A stretch of 64,000 nucleotides of DNA from Dichotomocladium elegans (taxonomy: Eukaryota > Mucoromycota > Mucoromycetes > Mucorales > Lichtheimiaceae). Numbering within the stretch: position 1 is the first letter of the stretch; every line of letters begins with the position of its first letter. The notes under the pieces are model-generated. The model searched no databases. It was not told the DNA's origin and saw nothing but the letters and a program-made list of their open reading frames with translations. The stretch is from the NCBI GenBank assembly GCA_025716815.1, contig JAIXMN010000015.1, forward strand, positions 372,001-436,000, in the 5' to 3' direction. This document shows, piece by piece, positions 22,913 to 33,526 of the stretch. The translations under genes were made by a program, and so were the position numbers.

Positions 22913-23678
22913 GAAGTTTACAAAGACGTGAGTGACCGTCATCCGGGCGCAAATATCTGGCTTACAGGACATGCACTTGGCGGTGCGATCGCTAGCCTTG
23001 TCGCCCAAACTTTCCTGGTACCTACAGTGACATTTGAAAGCCCGGGCGAGAGACTCGCCGCAACAAGGCTCCATCTCCCTCGTGCACCGGGCATTGACAT
23101 GCCTCTATGGCACTTTGGTCATACGGCTGATCCCATATTTTCTGGCCGGTGTTCGGTACGTTTCTCTGGACCAAGATGAAGTTCAAGACCAAAGAGAGCA
23201 CTAAAATGGACATGATGAATAACCTCGCCAGGATCCATCGAGCTATTGCTGGTTTGCAAGCGGGTATGCCATGGAGACACGGTGCCATGCAGGAAAGGCA
23301 AGACGAGAAGCAAATGCGCAGAATGCAGAGATGATCTCATCTCACGCGTAGATTTTTTTTTTATTTATTTATTGATGTATCTATTGACTTTGGATCGTGG
23401 GGGTGCTCTAGGTGTGCGTGTGGGATACAGTTAGCAAAAGGAACTGGAAGATGGATATACGTAATCACCGGATTCAGGCAGTAATAGATGGTATACTCGG
23501 CGCATCAAAGGACGTGCTGCCAATACCAAAATGTGCTCCAGAGCGGGAGGACTGCCAGGAATGTCGACAGTGGGAATATGTGGATCGCAGAGACCTACCT
23601 CGGCCCTCACCAACACCCACGTCTACCATAGGCCCCTCTCCTCCAACACCCAACCCACCCTCATGTCGATGGTGGTGA
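21717..23678 (+). CDS. ATG15: Atg15-like vacuolar lipase lacking the catalytic serine
   Basis: Six exons, all phase 0: 21717-22235, 22356-22505, 22620-22775, 22913-23155, 23232-23297, 23412-23678; 1401 bases, 466 residues. A hydrophobic anchor (VPQLVLLYFVTLACCLTG) precedes the class 3 lipase domain. Atg15 hallmarks are DVTHHSTVLALAKMASNAYY, FGWAADGLRGHVY, FKGTNAG, LFSCCCA and CDC, YAMETRCH and WDTVSKRNWKMDIRNHRI. Atg15 degrades autophagic bodies in the vacuole. The nucleophile motif, normally GHSLGG, reads GHALGG: codon GCA at 22973-22975 encodes Ala296. Candidate Asp348 (TADPI) and His397 (RNHRI) are kept. Intron 5 uses a GC donor (GGAAAG/GCAAGA). A (CA)n microsatellite adjoins the intron 4 acceptor. 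The protein is probably catalytically dead, or the base is an error. Confidence 0.88.
22861..22908. repeat. (CA)n microsatellite inside intron 4 of the Atg15-like gene
   Basis: A run of about 20 CA units lies immediately before the CATAG acceptor at 22909-22912, serving in place of a normal polypyrimidine tract. Confidence 0.9.
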
Positions 23679-24930
23679 TTATTCTTCATCCATGTGTCCA
23701 TGAATCATTCTTAATATATTATGTAGCTTCTAGTATTGTTGCATGCATTGATGGGAGATACACATAGCGCACAATATCAAATTTTTAGATACGGGCTGCA
23801 TAGTATCTTTTCCATCGTGATCTTCTAAATAGAAGAAACTGGATGGCATGTCTAACACTGCAGCTAAGGATGCTAACAATATGCACCACACAGATAGTAT
23901 AAATAGTCGGTTGCAAGTATTTCCATGGGACCGAGCTTTTGACTTTTGTTGCTTCTCTCTTCCCTAGAGATAACCAGGAGCATTCCATTATGAAACACTT
24001 GGATGTAACGAGCGCCGCTCGTGCTGTGTCCTTCGAGAAGGATACCACATCGGAAACAATACAGTAACCGCAGCGTTGAGGCGCCTATCTCAACAGACGC
24101 TTCCTAACTATCTCCCCCCTCACCATCTCGAGCAATCTCCACTGGCGGTGACGTATTACCTCTCCTGCCCAAAATAACAATGGGTCATTTTGAATTTTAA
24201 CAGTTGACAGATGACAAGAAAATAAGTTATTGATCCGTTCTCTTATTGGTACGTGAGAGAATGTTGTGTTCATCAATCCAACGAAAGATGAAGTCTTCGT
24301 GAAAGATTGCATTCAGAGAAGAGAATCATCCTCATCTGATCGTCTACTATTGCTATTTACCAAAATTAGGGCGGGACGATCACTCATACTTTTGATGTGT
24401 AACCATTAGCACCACCTGCAAGTTGGTTCTTTCTGACGTGACAACGATCATTTACCCCTATTCCTTTTGACAACATCCTTGATCGATAAATTATCTAGCT
24501 TTGAGGATGCTAACGAAGCAATCTTTATATGCTTGGATAGACGCTTCTCATGGCAGCAGGTTTCTGCGGCAATATTCCTGCTGTCAGCCAGATTCCATTT
24601 ATACATCGGACCACCATGCCATATTAGATATAATCACCGAGAAGCGCACTCTAGCATCTCCATGGCGATTTCCAAATGTTTAAGTGAGCGAGCAGCAGCA
24701 GCTCTATATTCCATATCGTAGGGGAGCATGGTGGCCGAAAAGATTTATACATGACGGCCATAGAGGCAAATCCTCCTGTTCGCTTGATTTTGTCAAACCA
24801 CTTCACAGACTCGGCCACAACGCTCACCTATGCACACCCAAGTATTTTTCGTTTTCATTTTTAAATTAAAAAAGATTTTCGTTTACTTCTTTTGTTTTCG
24901 TTTAAATATTTTGGGGGAGGTTTTCATTTT
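23679..24930. other. Gene-free stretch
   Basis: AT-rich sequence with short open frames only. I recognise no gene or named repeat here; some of it may be worn transposon sequence. Confidence 0.4.
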
Positions 24931-25760
24931 CATTAACTGAGCAGCCCGTCGGTTGAGGTCCTCAAAAGAGAGCCCCGTAACAGGGATAGCCACGTGAAGG
25001 CCGGCTGCTGTGTATCCCCTCTCCTCTGCATGACCGGCGCCAATCGTGCGTCCTCGGAGAGATCCTCCAGACTCATCAAGGTACGATGGGAAAGGCCGAG
25101 AGGGAGATAGGGGAGGGGAAGGGGGAGGGGAGGGGGAGGGGGTAGAGAGAGGGGTGGGGAAGGGGACTCTCGGCGGGAGAGAACGTACCCAAACGGGCCC
25201 GAAGGATAAAGAGAGACGAAAAGTTGGGGAAAAGGCCCCTTTTTATACCCCCTTTGAAAAAAGGGGGAGTTGTGGTAGAATTTACCCCCTTCCCCACTCC
25301 ACCCACACGGACCACTGCGGGGTGTGTGTGTCTCCACATATGTGGGTCTTCCCCGATGATGAAATTCAGGTGACCTGATTTTTTACGCTGGCCCTTTTTC
25401 ACCCCTCTGGTGACTGACCATCTCTGCTGGCCCACGCTCTACACCTCAGAGTATTCGACTATCAGGGGCTACGTCGGCAATGGCACAACGGACAGATAGT
25501 TGCGGACTTCACGATTGACAATGTTGACCATTGCTTGGATTTCAGTGATCTCATCCGCAGGTACCCAAATGGCCAAATTGCCAAGGACATTGGTCTGTGA
25601 GTAGGCTACATACGACTGCTTTCCAGCAAACAGAGGCACATTAATAGAAGAATTTTAGCAACTCATCTCGCTTCGCTGGATTGCTGCGTCAGCTGGGAGC
25701 TTCGCCTTCCCCGCCCCCTCAAACATCCCAATGAGTTGTAGAAAATACATTATAATGAAT
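24931..25760. other. Unidentified coding-like segments around a G-rich tract
   Basis: Three blocks look protein-coding but cannot be assigned. On the minus strand, 25625-25484 reads AYSQTNVLGNLAIWVPADEI and later VNREVRNYLSVVPLPT before a stop. On the plus strand the same DNA also reads openly (DYQGLRRQWHNGQIVADFT) between an acceptor-like CCTCAG at about 25449 and a donor-like GCAG/GTACCC at about 25560. A plus-strand block ends at AAG/GTACG (25080). Block 24950-25085 is open on both strands. I cannot decide the strand or the family. Confidence 0.3.
25099..25166 (+). repeat. G-rich purine tract, G-quadruplex-prone
   Basis: Repeated GGGGA/GGGGGA units form an almost pure purine run. It has far more than four runs of three or more G, which meets the usual pattern for G-quadruplex formation. 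On the minus strand it would be a long polypyrimidine tract, such as an intron can carry. Confidence 0.7.
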
Positions 25761-26099
25761 GGTATGAAGTTCATCAATATATAAACGCTGCGCCAAATAG
25801 ATGTATGTAGCGATAATGATAATAAAATATGCACTTGTGATATATATAGGTACAGGAAGATAGGTGAAGCAGGTATCGCTAAAGGTAAATATAGTTAAAT
25901 AAGCACTTTGTTGTATACAACATCTCGTGTGTAAAGGCCTGGTCTTTCAGGAAGTGCAGAGTTTTTTCGATCCATTGTAATTGATATTGATGACGAGGTG
26001 CGAATTCAAGACATAGCCAGGTATAGCAAATCATGGGTAGCTACGGGATCAGGTAGGTATAGACCTGCTATGTAAAACGTTTGCTCTTGGGCTTTGCCA

Positions 26100-28530
26100 A
26101 TTGTCAGTAGGTCAACTGTTCGTCATGTAGATGCACGGCCAAGCGCTGGTGTGTGCCGGAAATTCTTGATGCAGCGAAAAGCCAAAAATACGCCAGCACG
26201 CTTCTGATGCTGAGACGTAACGGGTGTCAAGGCGTTGCTGAATTTCGTCCAAAGGAGGATCATTGTTGCTTGTTACATTTGCATCAGACTGCTGATATAT
26301 GACCACTACCGCTGCGCGATCATGGTCTTTATACACGTACTTGCACAGGTATTTGATGGATGTAATCAATGTGCAAATCTCAATGTTAATATGAACATCG
26401 TACTTTTTGCATAGGAAAAGGTTGTGGGGAAAAACCCATTTATTGTCAGCGCATATCCCCGTATTTCCACGATGTCGTCTTGTGAACTACGACTTCTGCG
26501 GTAGATTGGATAGCCCGCCGTCCTAGTTCAATTGTCTTTCAGTGAAATCCTTTGGGAATCACTTGGTGCATATACTACTATTCATGTACGGGTAAGTCAG
26601 GATCAGCACACCGCGTGGCCCATGCATCATGCATCTCTCAATACGTAACACATCCAACTGAGCCTTCTCTTTCTGGTAATTCTGTAGAAACATGCTGTCA
26701 ACGACTGTCATTGTCAAGGGCTTATCGTCTTTGCAAGGATCAGCAGAATATGCACATGCCGCAAACCACGCTTTGAAACTTTACAGTGTGCACATGTACA
26801 ATAACTCGATTAAGTTGCCCTTTTGGTAAGGTCAGCCTTAAGGTCTTTTAATTTCAAGCGGAACACACGTGCAGTAATATCAGGCCGATCTGATGCCGAT
26901 CGGCTAGGAAGAAGAGCATTCTGAATATCCGGCCAACGCTGGTTACAGGCAAATGTGACAACGAGGTCGGGTTTACTAAAGCGGCGCACAATGCTCATTA
27001 CATCTTGATATACCGGTTGCATGTGTCAAGGGTCGCCGTAAGAATGACGAATGCAAAATTACCCTCATTCCAACATTACTCATGTCGTTGTCACCGAGAC
27101 GTATGACATCCACAACACCACTGTGAGATCCACGCTTAGTCTGCTTTGGTTATGGAAGATATAACGAAGACGTCCCGATTCCATCTTTGCATAGGGCTCA
27201 AAAATAATTTCTTGAAACAGTTTCCAAAAAAAAACGAAGATCATGTCTCTTAGCGTCGTCGTCATCCACGTGAACCATGAGACGTTAGCTGTACCAATCC
27301 ATGACTATGATTTTTGTACCTTCTGAACTTTGCGCTTCAATAGTCAAACTCTCATCCTCACTAAGAACAGATTTCAACGCATATGAGAAACGCTGATAGT
27401 TACGAAGCATAGTGTTAGCGAATTTCAGGAAATACCATCACATAATGAAGTGCATCATAGAGGCGATGCATCTCTGAACTTTTGCTGTAGCTCATTGCTA
27501 CGTGTTCTTATGACAAAGTCATGATTTCCGATGTCTTCGCGATCCGGACTATCAATAAAAAATGCCGATTTCAGCATCGTTCGGTCGAGTGTACCGGCGC
27601 GGATCAGGCTTGAATTCCGCTCTGGTAATCATTGCTACATCTCGAAAGTCGCCATCACTACGTGTAATGACAGCTACGCTTTTAAAAGATTGCACCAAAG
27701 GACTTATACGATGCATCATATCCTGCAGTTTTCGAGAGTCTCACGACGCAGATGCGCATTACTGACATTTCCACATGCCTGGGGCTCTGTTTCTGGATCA
27801 TGCACATAGATTTGCGCAAACACTGGTTGATTGTTCTCATTTGCTGGAAATAGTGAACCAATTCGGTGATAAATGCTTCCGTGAATTTGGAAGTTGTGAG
27901 CGCCTCCGCGTGAGTTCGCGACATTATGGTCCATATTGATATCCATTGAAGTGAAGTTTAAAGCGCTGTTGTATGCGCGAATGTAGGTGCGGGAATCTTT
28001 TGGAGCGCGCATCTGTCCCACGTAGCAAAGCCTGATTTCGTTGGGTGTGGGGTTCAATCCAGGAAGACGCACTGGAACATGAGAACAACAGAGTGAAAAT
28101 CGCGATGAGGTAACAGGGGATGTTGAGGCGCGCTATTCAATCCTCATACGTTCATGACAATGGCCATATTCTGCATTTCTGGCTCTATGCCACTTGTACC
28201 GCGAGCAATTTTGTGATGCGCGAGCTACAAATTATATGGGGTTATTCGGCTGTATAATTGGGTAAAACGCAAACCTTTAAACCAACTAGGTATCCTGTTG
28301 CAGCATCCTGGCCAACATTGGTAGAATTCATTGGACAGTCCCTGTGCGAGCTCTGTGAATGACCGAGATTACAGCAACTCGCACCATGTTGTTCTTCCAT
28401 CTTGCTCCTGACTGAGATTATCCTCGTTTTCGTCGCAAGCAGTTAATCGTGCGGGATTCACCAGACACTTGTGATGGGCGGTACGTTGATGAACGGGAAT
28501 GCCACAGGTGGGGCAGATTGGTGTAGCCAT
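26100..28530 (-). pseudogene. Helitron Rep (Helitron-like N) relic without helicase
   Basis: The minus strand holds the N-terminal half of a Helitron replicase in broken frames. It starts at 28530 with MATPICPTCGIPVHQRTAHH, a zinc-ribbon-like segment. Then follow YVGQMRAPKDSRTYIRAYNS, RGGAHNFQIHGSIYHRIGSL, QPVYQDVMSIVRRFSKPDLV, CNQRWPDIQNALLPSRSASD and RPDITARVFRLKLK. The HUH motif survives as RGLRHVHILLI with His-Val-His at 26750-26758. SIKYLCKYVYK (the tyrosine block) and DTRYVSASEACWRIFGFSLH close it. Stops and shifts occur throughout, and the expected Pif1-like helicase is missing beyond about 26100. It cannot transpose by itself. No terminal CTRR hairpin was found. Confidence 0.85.
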
Positions 28531-29104
28531 AATAATAATAATAACTGTGGTAAAGAGAAACAGTTTGCTACAAAAGTAAAGCCCAAGCCTTTTTGACGCT
28601 GCATACTGGTCTTGCTGAGCTTATCAACCTGATTATTTCCTTATCTTTTTAATATAAAGTAGTTTTGAAAAGCAATGTCACATCCTGCCAGTTCTGAAGT
28701 CTCAGCATCGCAAAATAGAATCATATTTTGCCCATGAATCTTTACATGCGATCACAAATCGAATGTCACATGCATACACGGAAAGATATCCCACAGAAAA
28801 CCATCTCTACACATATTTTACATTCTGAAATGAGCTATCTATTTGTTTTTGCAACGTTAGTCAAGCTGGATAATAAGGGAAAATGTGGCCCACCACTTGT
28901 TGTTGTCCACCTTCATTCTAGTCTCACGTAAAAATGATGTCAAAATTCCTAATGGGAAAAATTGGAGAGTCACGCAAAGGCATGGCTGCATGAAATTTAC
29001 CCTCGATCATGCATTTGTACTCCAGTTTCATGACTTTGAAAATCCGTTCATCTGCTTTAGCCATTAATTTCTGGTTATCAGGACTGAAGCGAAGAAAATC
29101 AACA
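28531..29104. other. Gene-free stretch upstream of the PIMT gene
   Basis: AT-rich DNA with a short (ATA)n run at about 28528-28545. No conserved frame was seen. It may be 5' flank of the Helitron relic. Confidence 0.4.
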
Positions 29105-30302
29105 ATGGCATGGACATGTTCAGGTTAATCTCAAAGAAAAAACCGAGAAATAGGCTGTGCTCATGGAAACAATTAGGAGACACGAATGATGAGCTCGTTG
29201 AGAGACTCAAACAAGCTGGCATCATCTCGAATCAACGCGTCATTGATGCGATGAGGGTTATTGACAGGTAAATTGCAAGTTGCAGGATGTATGCATGTTG
29301 CCTGAAGAATCAGCAAAGAGATAATACGAGGTCGTAAATAGAAAGGATTATTGTCCACGATACGCGTATTACGATGAACCGCAGTCCATCGGTTACGGGG
29401 CAACCATCTCGGCACCGTAAGATATAAGCATCAGAAGTCAATGGTCTAAGATCGCTTTGCTGAGACGACGTATATCAGACACATGCACGGCTATGCCCTT
29501 GAAAAATTGCAAGACTATCTCCAACCTGGCATGCGAGGTATGTATGAGGCGCGAGAGGGTATGAGAATGGGGAGAAAGATAACTGAGAACGCGGCGAGAT
29601 GCGCATATTATCTCTAGCGCTCGATGTGGGTTCTGGGTCAGGCTATTTGACTGCCTGCATGGCAGAGATGGTTGGGCCTGAAGGGAAAGTGGTTGGAATT
29701 GAGCACATTGAACCGCTGGTGGAATTGAGCGAGAAGAACATGGCCAAACGTCACGCGGACTGGCTCAGGGAGGGCCGGGTCAAGTTCATCGCGGGAGATG
29801 GACGCCTTGGTTATCCCGCCGATTCGGGGTATGATTGCATGTATGTTCTTTTTTTTTTTTTTACCTGATATGTGCGGCGCATCTTTTACCCGCCCATATA
29901 TTTTTACATGACGCCTCGCACTCATTTTCGGCGCTTTAAAATGGATAGCCACGTTGGAGCAGCCTCCAGCAAAAAGCCCACAGCTCTTCTAGATCAACTC
30001 AAAGCACCTGGCCGGTAGAAATACTTCCACCCACTCCCTACAGACTCTTCTACAGATATCTTACGCCATATATATAGGTGTTTTGTTCCGGTAGGAATGG
30101 CTTCGCAGGCTATCATGATGTACGACAAGGACGAGAATGGCGTAATTCACGAGAAGGAGTGGTTGAGCGTCATGGTGAGTGGATGGATGAACAATTTCGC
30201 GAGGGTGTAGACTGGGTGGGCGGAGTTTCAATGATGATTGACGGACATTGGGGTGCATAGTACGTTCCGCTGACAGACAAGGAGAAGCAATACGGCGCTT
30301 GA
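29105..30302 (+). CDS. Protein-L-isoaspartate O-methyltransferase
   Basis: Eight short exons: 29105-29123, 29177-29267, 29342-29416, 29479-29537, 29618-29840, 29949-30014, 30078-30174, 30261-30302; 672 bases, 223 residues (human PIMT 227). It starts MAWTCSGDTNDELVERLKQ. PRYAYYDEPQSIGYGATISA and HMHGYALEKL are the conserved substrate region, ALDVGSGSGYLTACMAEMVG is SAM motif I, and AGDGRLGYP is the next motif. The end reads YVPLTDKEKQYGA. The enzyme repairs isoaspartyl residues in aged cytosolic proteins. The first coding exon is only 19 bases. Every junction restores the family sequence in frame. The G-rich sequence around TALLDQLKAPGR replaces the usual PxPLLxQLxxGGR. Confidence 0.93.
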
Positions 30303-30637
30303 ATCAATGCCATTATCAAAAGATGGATAAAGGATAGATCATTGTCTTATCCCCATCACTCCCATTCTCCCTCTCCCCTCAACAGCCATCTATCTGCATT
30401 AGTAGGCTATGAACAGAAACAAGCTATATACAACAACAATGAAACCCCCATTCCAATGGCTCTGGCCTTTGATTTGTTTATTCCAGAAAGGGTCTGGGGT
30501 CATGTAAGCGCGTGGGTGCGTAGAATGGGGGGTGGAAGAGATTAGCCGTGGCTTGTGGCCCAAACCAAAAAGTGGGAATTTATCGAAACTTCCCGCTTTT
30601 TATCCTTTCTTGCAAACTTGTTTTATGCTACTACATA

Positions 30638-33449
30638 ATGGACACCGATGGAAGCGCAGGAACGCCTACGAGCAGCAGTGGCATTGGCCGCAAACGCATA
30701 CGTGCAACGCAAGCCTGTGTACTATGTAGAAAGAAAAAAGTAACTCTTCCGAAAAATATATACTATCATTCCGTGTTCCTTGCTGGTTCTCTCCGAAATG
30801 ACAGAAACCTTATAATAGATCAAATGCGATGGCACAAAACCTGAATGTCTGCATTGCAAAGAGGCCAACACACAGTGCGAATATACAGAGAGTAAAAAAC
30901 GTGGTCCTAGAAAAGGATACGTGCAGCTACTCGAAGAACGTCTCTGTCAAATGGAACGCCAGCTTATCCGCCTTGGTGGAACGGCCGCTTTACTCAGTAC
31001 CGATGGCAGCCGTGCTAGCAGCACGACCAGTGGCGACGAAGCAGCAGGACCAGCATCAGTATCATCGACCCCTTTACGCAATATTATCCCTACTCTTCCC
31101 TCGTACAAACAAGGTTCATAACATATCGAAGGAAACGCTGCAGAGAGACACAATGTCCGCTAAAAGATTCCAGCGTAGATTCTGCACAATTCATTGGCAT
31201 CGAGAAAGATGATGGATTGCCACCCAAAGACATCATCATGCATCTCGTCGGCCTCTACTTTAAATATATCAATGCGACATTCCCTATCGTTCACCGGCAG
31301 ACCTTGATGAAGTCTATAGAGGATGGAACTGTATCTAAACCGCTACTGTGGAGTGTTCTTGCCATCGGAGCTCGGTAAATGTTTTTTAGAAATTGAAGAA
31401 AAGAAAAGAAAGAAAGAAAAAGAGAAAAAAATGACTAATCTCTCCAATCACCTCGATAGCTATTCGGACGATCCAAGCATCAAGACTGATCCGCCTTATT
31501 GGGCCGGTGAACGGTTTGCGGCGAAGGCTCAATCGTTGATAGATGGGAGTCTGCTCGAACCAACCTTACCGAATTTGCAATTCTGGCATATCATGGCATG
31601 TTTGGAATATGGCCGTGCTTCTGGCGCAAAGTGAGTGTGTGTTAGCCTCTGATCGAACAGCATTGAGCGCAGATGAAGTGACTAAGGATGACACGTTAGG
31701 GCATGGATCTATGCAGGCCTTGCTGTGCGGTAAGGATCTTATATGTAATAACACGATGTTGATATTGATACGGCGTATTTCTGCATCAGATTCTGCCAGG
31801 AACTCGGTCTGAATAAGGAAGAAACACTCACAACGCCGATCCTGTCAAAGGATGGTACTATTGACACGGTTGCCATGGCCTTACGACGACGCATTTTCTG
31901 GAGCTGTTTTTGCATTGACAAGTAGGTAAACATCTTCATGTTGCAGGTCTGATGGCTTATGGGACATGTTAAAAGATTTGCGAGTGCGGGCACCAGCCGA
32001 CCTCAAGGATTTCTAAAGACCGACATCGACGCCAACCCTCCCAACATTCCCGAGAGTCTTGTCATACGTGATCCGCATGCTAATATTTCAGTCAGCAAAA
32101 AGCATGTCGTGAGCGACTCATTGATGGACGTAGGGCGCCATTTTATGAAGGTGATGCAGCTATTTGGAGAAGGAAATAGCATCATGAGCCGCACGCGGAG
32201 CGATTCGTCCTCCATTGTTTGGCCTCCGGTCCCCGAATACACCGGTCTAGACACAAATTTACGTGTTTGGAAGGATAACCTTCCGGAACGATTTCAGTTC
32301 ACACCCGCAAATCTCGACTTCCACAAAGATAATGCTAGCTCTGTGTATTTCACGATGTGGCTATCCATGCATGCGGTGTGGTGTTCGTCTCTCATGGTGT
32401 TACACCGAGGCAGTCTTGCGTATGGCGATATTCGAGCGGCAGACGTTGATCAGGATGTGTATCGAGCAATCCAGCTGAGTATCGAGACCTGCAAGATGAG
32501 CGTTCGCACCGCAACGGGTGTCTTTCGCGCAATGCGTGATCTTTGCGGGTGCAACGTACTACCATACATGGGGTACTCCGCCTATGTGTTTGCGACCGTG
32601 CTGATGACATCCACATTCTCAAAGGGCGCAGATCAATGTCGTAGAAGTAGCGCGGCACTCAAAGTGCTTTATGATTTAATTGATGTAAGTTCTATCTCGC
32701 TTTTCATTGTCCTGCTTCTTTTTTTAAAAAAAGAAACGTAGACATTGCGACCCTACTGGCCTATGTGCGAACGGCTAGCAAGCACTGCAGGCGATCTTTT
32801 GGTAGCACATAACCGTCTCTATCAGGCAGATCAACGCCAGGGTTTTCCATATGATTCCAACACAACGCCAAATAACAATACCTATGCTCCACTTCCCCTG
32901 ACTGCAGGAGGATGTGCACAATCAGCTACGACGACAGGGTCTAGCGACTACGGCTATCCAAAGCATGAGACCTACTTTCCAACTGAGATACATAGCAATC
33001 AAAATTCTCCGTTAGGGGCACTGCCGCGAATGCCGCTGCCGACACCGATATCTTCCGAACATCAACAGCGATCCGCTTCACATGCCAGCATCTCACCAAC
33101 TCAGCATCCACAGCAAATGCACAGACAATCCCAAGATCAGCAACAACAACAACAACAACAGCCTTTCCAGTCCATTCTTAACGAAGACTTCCAAAATTAT
33201 GGAGTGATGCCGGGCGATATTGACTTTGATAGTCTTGATTTTTTAAATGACAGTGCCCTCTTTGGGCAAATCATGTTTGATGCAAGCCGGCCTTCTGTTG
33301 CACCGTCTACACTTGCAAACACCTTCGCTTACCCCGCAATGCATAATTTTGTATCCGATAACAACTCTACGCCTACACAGACACTGCTCTCGCCACACTC
33401 CTACGCTTCTGGTGCGTCGCCGACACGACCCTGGAACACATCTGCTTAA
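30638..33449 (+). CDS. Zn2Cys6 fungal transcription factor with fungal_trans domain
   Basis: Eight exons: 30638-30739, 30819-31113, 31167-31374, 31460-31630, 31700-31729, 31790-31921, 31976-32684, 32742-33449; 2355 bases, 784 residues. The binuclear cluster has spacing C-x2-C-x6-C-x6-C-x2-C-x6-C (QACVLCRKKK then IKCDGTKPECLHC) and is cut by intron 1. A short linker and a coiled-coil dimer element follow (YVQLLEERLCQMERQL). The middle homology region starts near LYFKYINATFPIVHRQTLM and includes RRRIFWSCFCIDK. The C-terminus is Gln/Ser/Pro-rich with a polyglutamine run near 33140-33160 and an acidic segment GDIDFDSLDFLND, a plausible activation domain. It is a nuclear regulator; the target genes cannot be inferred. 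Confidence 0.92.
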
Positions 33450-33493
33450 TAGGAGCACACCCATGCATAGTCCCACTCACGCACACCACACCC

Positions 33494-33526
<33 letters not shown>

